From the NCBI GenBank assembly GCA_012522955.1, contig JAAYJK010000127.1:1-64000 (forward strand): 64,000 bases of DNA. The letters run 5' to 3'. The translations under genes were made by a program, and so were the position numbers. A model generated the notes under the pieces. It saw only the letters and a program-made list of their open reading frames with translations, searched no databases and had not been told where the DNA came from. This document shows positions 62,924 to 64,000 of the stretch, piece after piece; position 1 is the first letter of the stretch, and the number at the start of each line of letters is the position of its first letter. The DNA is from Syntrophomonadaceae bacterium (lineage in GTDB: Bacteria > Bacillota > Syntrophomonadia > Syntrophomonadales > Syntrophomonadaceae).

Positions 62924-64000
62924 ATTCTCTAATTATAGGACTTTTAGGCTTGGCTGCTTTTATACTCTTATTAGTACTGAGAATGCCCATCGCCTATGCT
63001 ATGGCCCTGGTAGGATTTCTTGGTTTTAGTTTGCTGACCTCCATCTCATCTGGATTCAGTATGGTAGCCAAAGAAATATATAATACTTTTTCTTCCTATT
63101 CATTGGGTGTAATTGTCATGTTTATCTGGATGGGTTTTTTAGCTTACTATTCCGGCATCGGCACCAGATTGTATGTATTTGCCTACAAGCTGATAGGGCA
63201 TTGGCCTGGAGGGCTGGCCATAGCCACCCAGGTAGCCTGTGGCATTTTTGGCGCCATATGCGGGTCGAATACGGCTACTTCTGCTACCATGGGAGCCATT
63301 GCCCTGCCGGAGATGAAGAAGTACCGGTATGATATGTCACTGGCTACAGCCAGTATTGCCGCCGGCGGAGTCCTGGGGGTATTAATTCCTCCCAGTGTAA
63401 TTTTTATTGTTTATGGGATGGCAACCGAACAGTCCATTGGCAGGCTGTTCATGGCCGGGATTATCCCGGGCCTGCTGCTAATGCTCCTATACATTGCCGT
63501 TATTGCGGCTTTAACCCTGCGCCAACCCCTTTTGGCTCCTCCGGGTCCCCGGAGCAATTGGAAAGAGCGTCTTGAAAGCCTGCGCGGTGGTCTGGCTGAA
63601 GTCTTATTTGTTTTTGCCCTCTCTATGGGAGGTCTTTTTGCGGGCTGGTTTACTCCTACTGAAGCCGGTGCAGTAGGGGCGGCTGGCGTATTGCTGGCAG
63701 CACTGCTGGGAAGACACCTGGATAGGGAAGGTTTTAAGAAATCCCTTTTTGATACCACCCGAACTACAGCCATGATCATGCTGATGATTGCCGGGGCCAT
63801 GATATTTGGCCGCTTTATGGCTATCAGCCGGGTGCCTTTTGAACTAGCTGCCTGGGCTGGTTCTTTGCATCTCCCACCGGTAGGCGTACTAGCTCTGATT
63901 CTGCTGATATACTTTATTCTGGGTTGCTTCATTGATGCTCTGGCCTTGATTTTACTGACCATTCCCATATTTTTTCCAGTGGTAGTTAATACCCTAGGCT
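62920..64000 (+). CDS. dctM: TRAP transporter large permease DctM (partial)
   Basis: The ATG at 62920 overlaps the dctQ stop by 4 bases (ATGA). The open frame runs to the window edge (360 codons) without a stop. Family strings: GIFGAICGSNTATSATMGAI, YDMSLATASIAAGG, then LGVLIPPSVIFIVYGMATEQ and GWFTPTEAGAVGAAG. About ten membrane helices are visible. It is the sodium- or proton-coupled transport channel of the TRAP system. The 3' end lies beyond the window. Confidence 0.92.
   Translation, partial: MNSLIIGLLGLAAFILLLVLRMPIAYAMALVGFLGFSLLTSISSGFSMVAKEIYNTFSSYSLGVIVMFIWMGFLAYYSGIGTRLYVFAYKLIGHWPGGLAIATQVACGIFGAICGSNTATSATMGAIALPEMKKYRYDMSLATASIAAGGVLGVLIPPSVIFIVYGMATEQSIGRLFMAGIIPGLLLMLLYIAVIAALTLRQPLLAPPGPRSNWKERLESLRGGLAEVLFVFALSMGGLFAGWFTPTEAGAVGAAGVLLAALLGRHLDREGFKKSLFDTTRTTAMIMLMIAGAMIFGRFMAISRVPFELAAWAGSLHLPPVGVLALILLIYFILGCFIDALALILLTIPIFFPVVVNTLG

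Noticed and set aside
63411-63968. 185-codon open frame on the minus strand
   Set aside because: It is the shadow of dctM, whose plus-strand frame has continuous family motifs and a 4-base overlap with dctQ.

Overview
The window looks like a chromosomal segment of a strictly anaerobic, spore-forming, low-to-mid-GC member of the Clostridia. The evidence is Gram-positive style ribosome binding sites, a gerA-type germination operon, oligoendopeptidase F, a DUF502 protein, an oxidoreductase-type complex I without the NADH-input subunits, a TRAP transporter and B12 salvage genes. Syntrophomonas or a relative would fit, but that is an inference from gene content and no database was searched.

Layout. 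1-278: a consensus sigma-A promoter on the minus strand, reading off the left edge, probably into an rRNA operon. 279-1736: a small coiled-coil protein and a THUMP-type rRNA methyltransferase. 2115-10644: a mannose module, made of GDP-mannose synthesis (manC-like, then a phosphomannomutase that appears to start at ATT), a GT4 glycosyltransferase, an (alpha/alpha)6 partner, and convergently a 1175-residue protein with an N-terminal GT-A glycosyltransferase and a C-terminal GH130 mannoside phosphorylase domain. 10802-19317: pepF, a PG_binding/LysM protein, DUF502, a flavoredoxin-like protein, hflX and an ABC-F ATPase. 19706-21801: a broken pyruvate formate-lyase gene with a poly-T frameshift, whose 3' end has been replaced by the tail of pflA. 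22007-24743: SLH/BsuPI secreted protein, thioesterase, and a Phd-Uma2 fusion with a 41-bp palindrome in front of it. 25189-31110: tRNA-Ala(CGC), a LuxR-type remnant of different composition, and a hybrid histidine kinase followed by a REC-PAS-GGDEF*-EAL regulator. 31232-36937: mscL, TspO-like, Fur-like, a gene-poor stretch with a perfect 28-bp inverted repeat, then a cytidylate-kinase-like/nuclease-fold fusion overlapping hpt. 37135-41650: a TIM-barrel protein and a cobT-cobU-(small ORF)-cobS-cobC operon behind a cobalamin riboswitch. 41803-50086: NRDE protein, large catalase, gerA operon whose permease gene has an in-frame TGA, and an AbiGi-like protein. 50443-60320: nuoABCDHIJKLMN on the minus strand with a promoter and a terminator. 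60961-64000: two homologous tandem leader RNAs ending in terminators, then a dctPQM TRAP transporter cut by the window edge.

How it fits together: mannose is activated and probably polymerised or recycled as a beta-mannoside. Complex I without NuoEFG couples an unknown electron donor to ion translocation. The B12 genes are set up for salvage (lower-ligand attachment) under riboswitch control. The strongest candidates for something undescribed are the tandem leader RNAs before dctP, which share a conserved GGTA-rich block and show compensatory base changes, and the GT/GH130 mannoside system.
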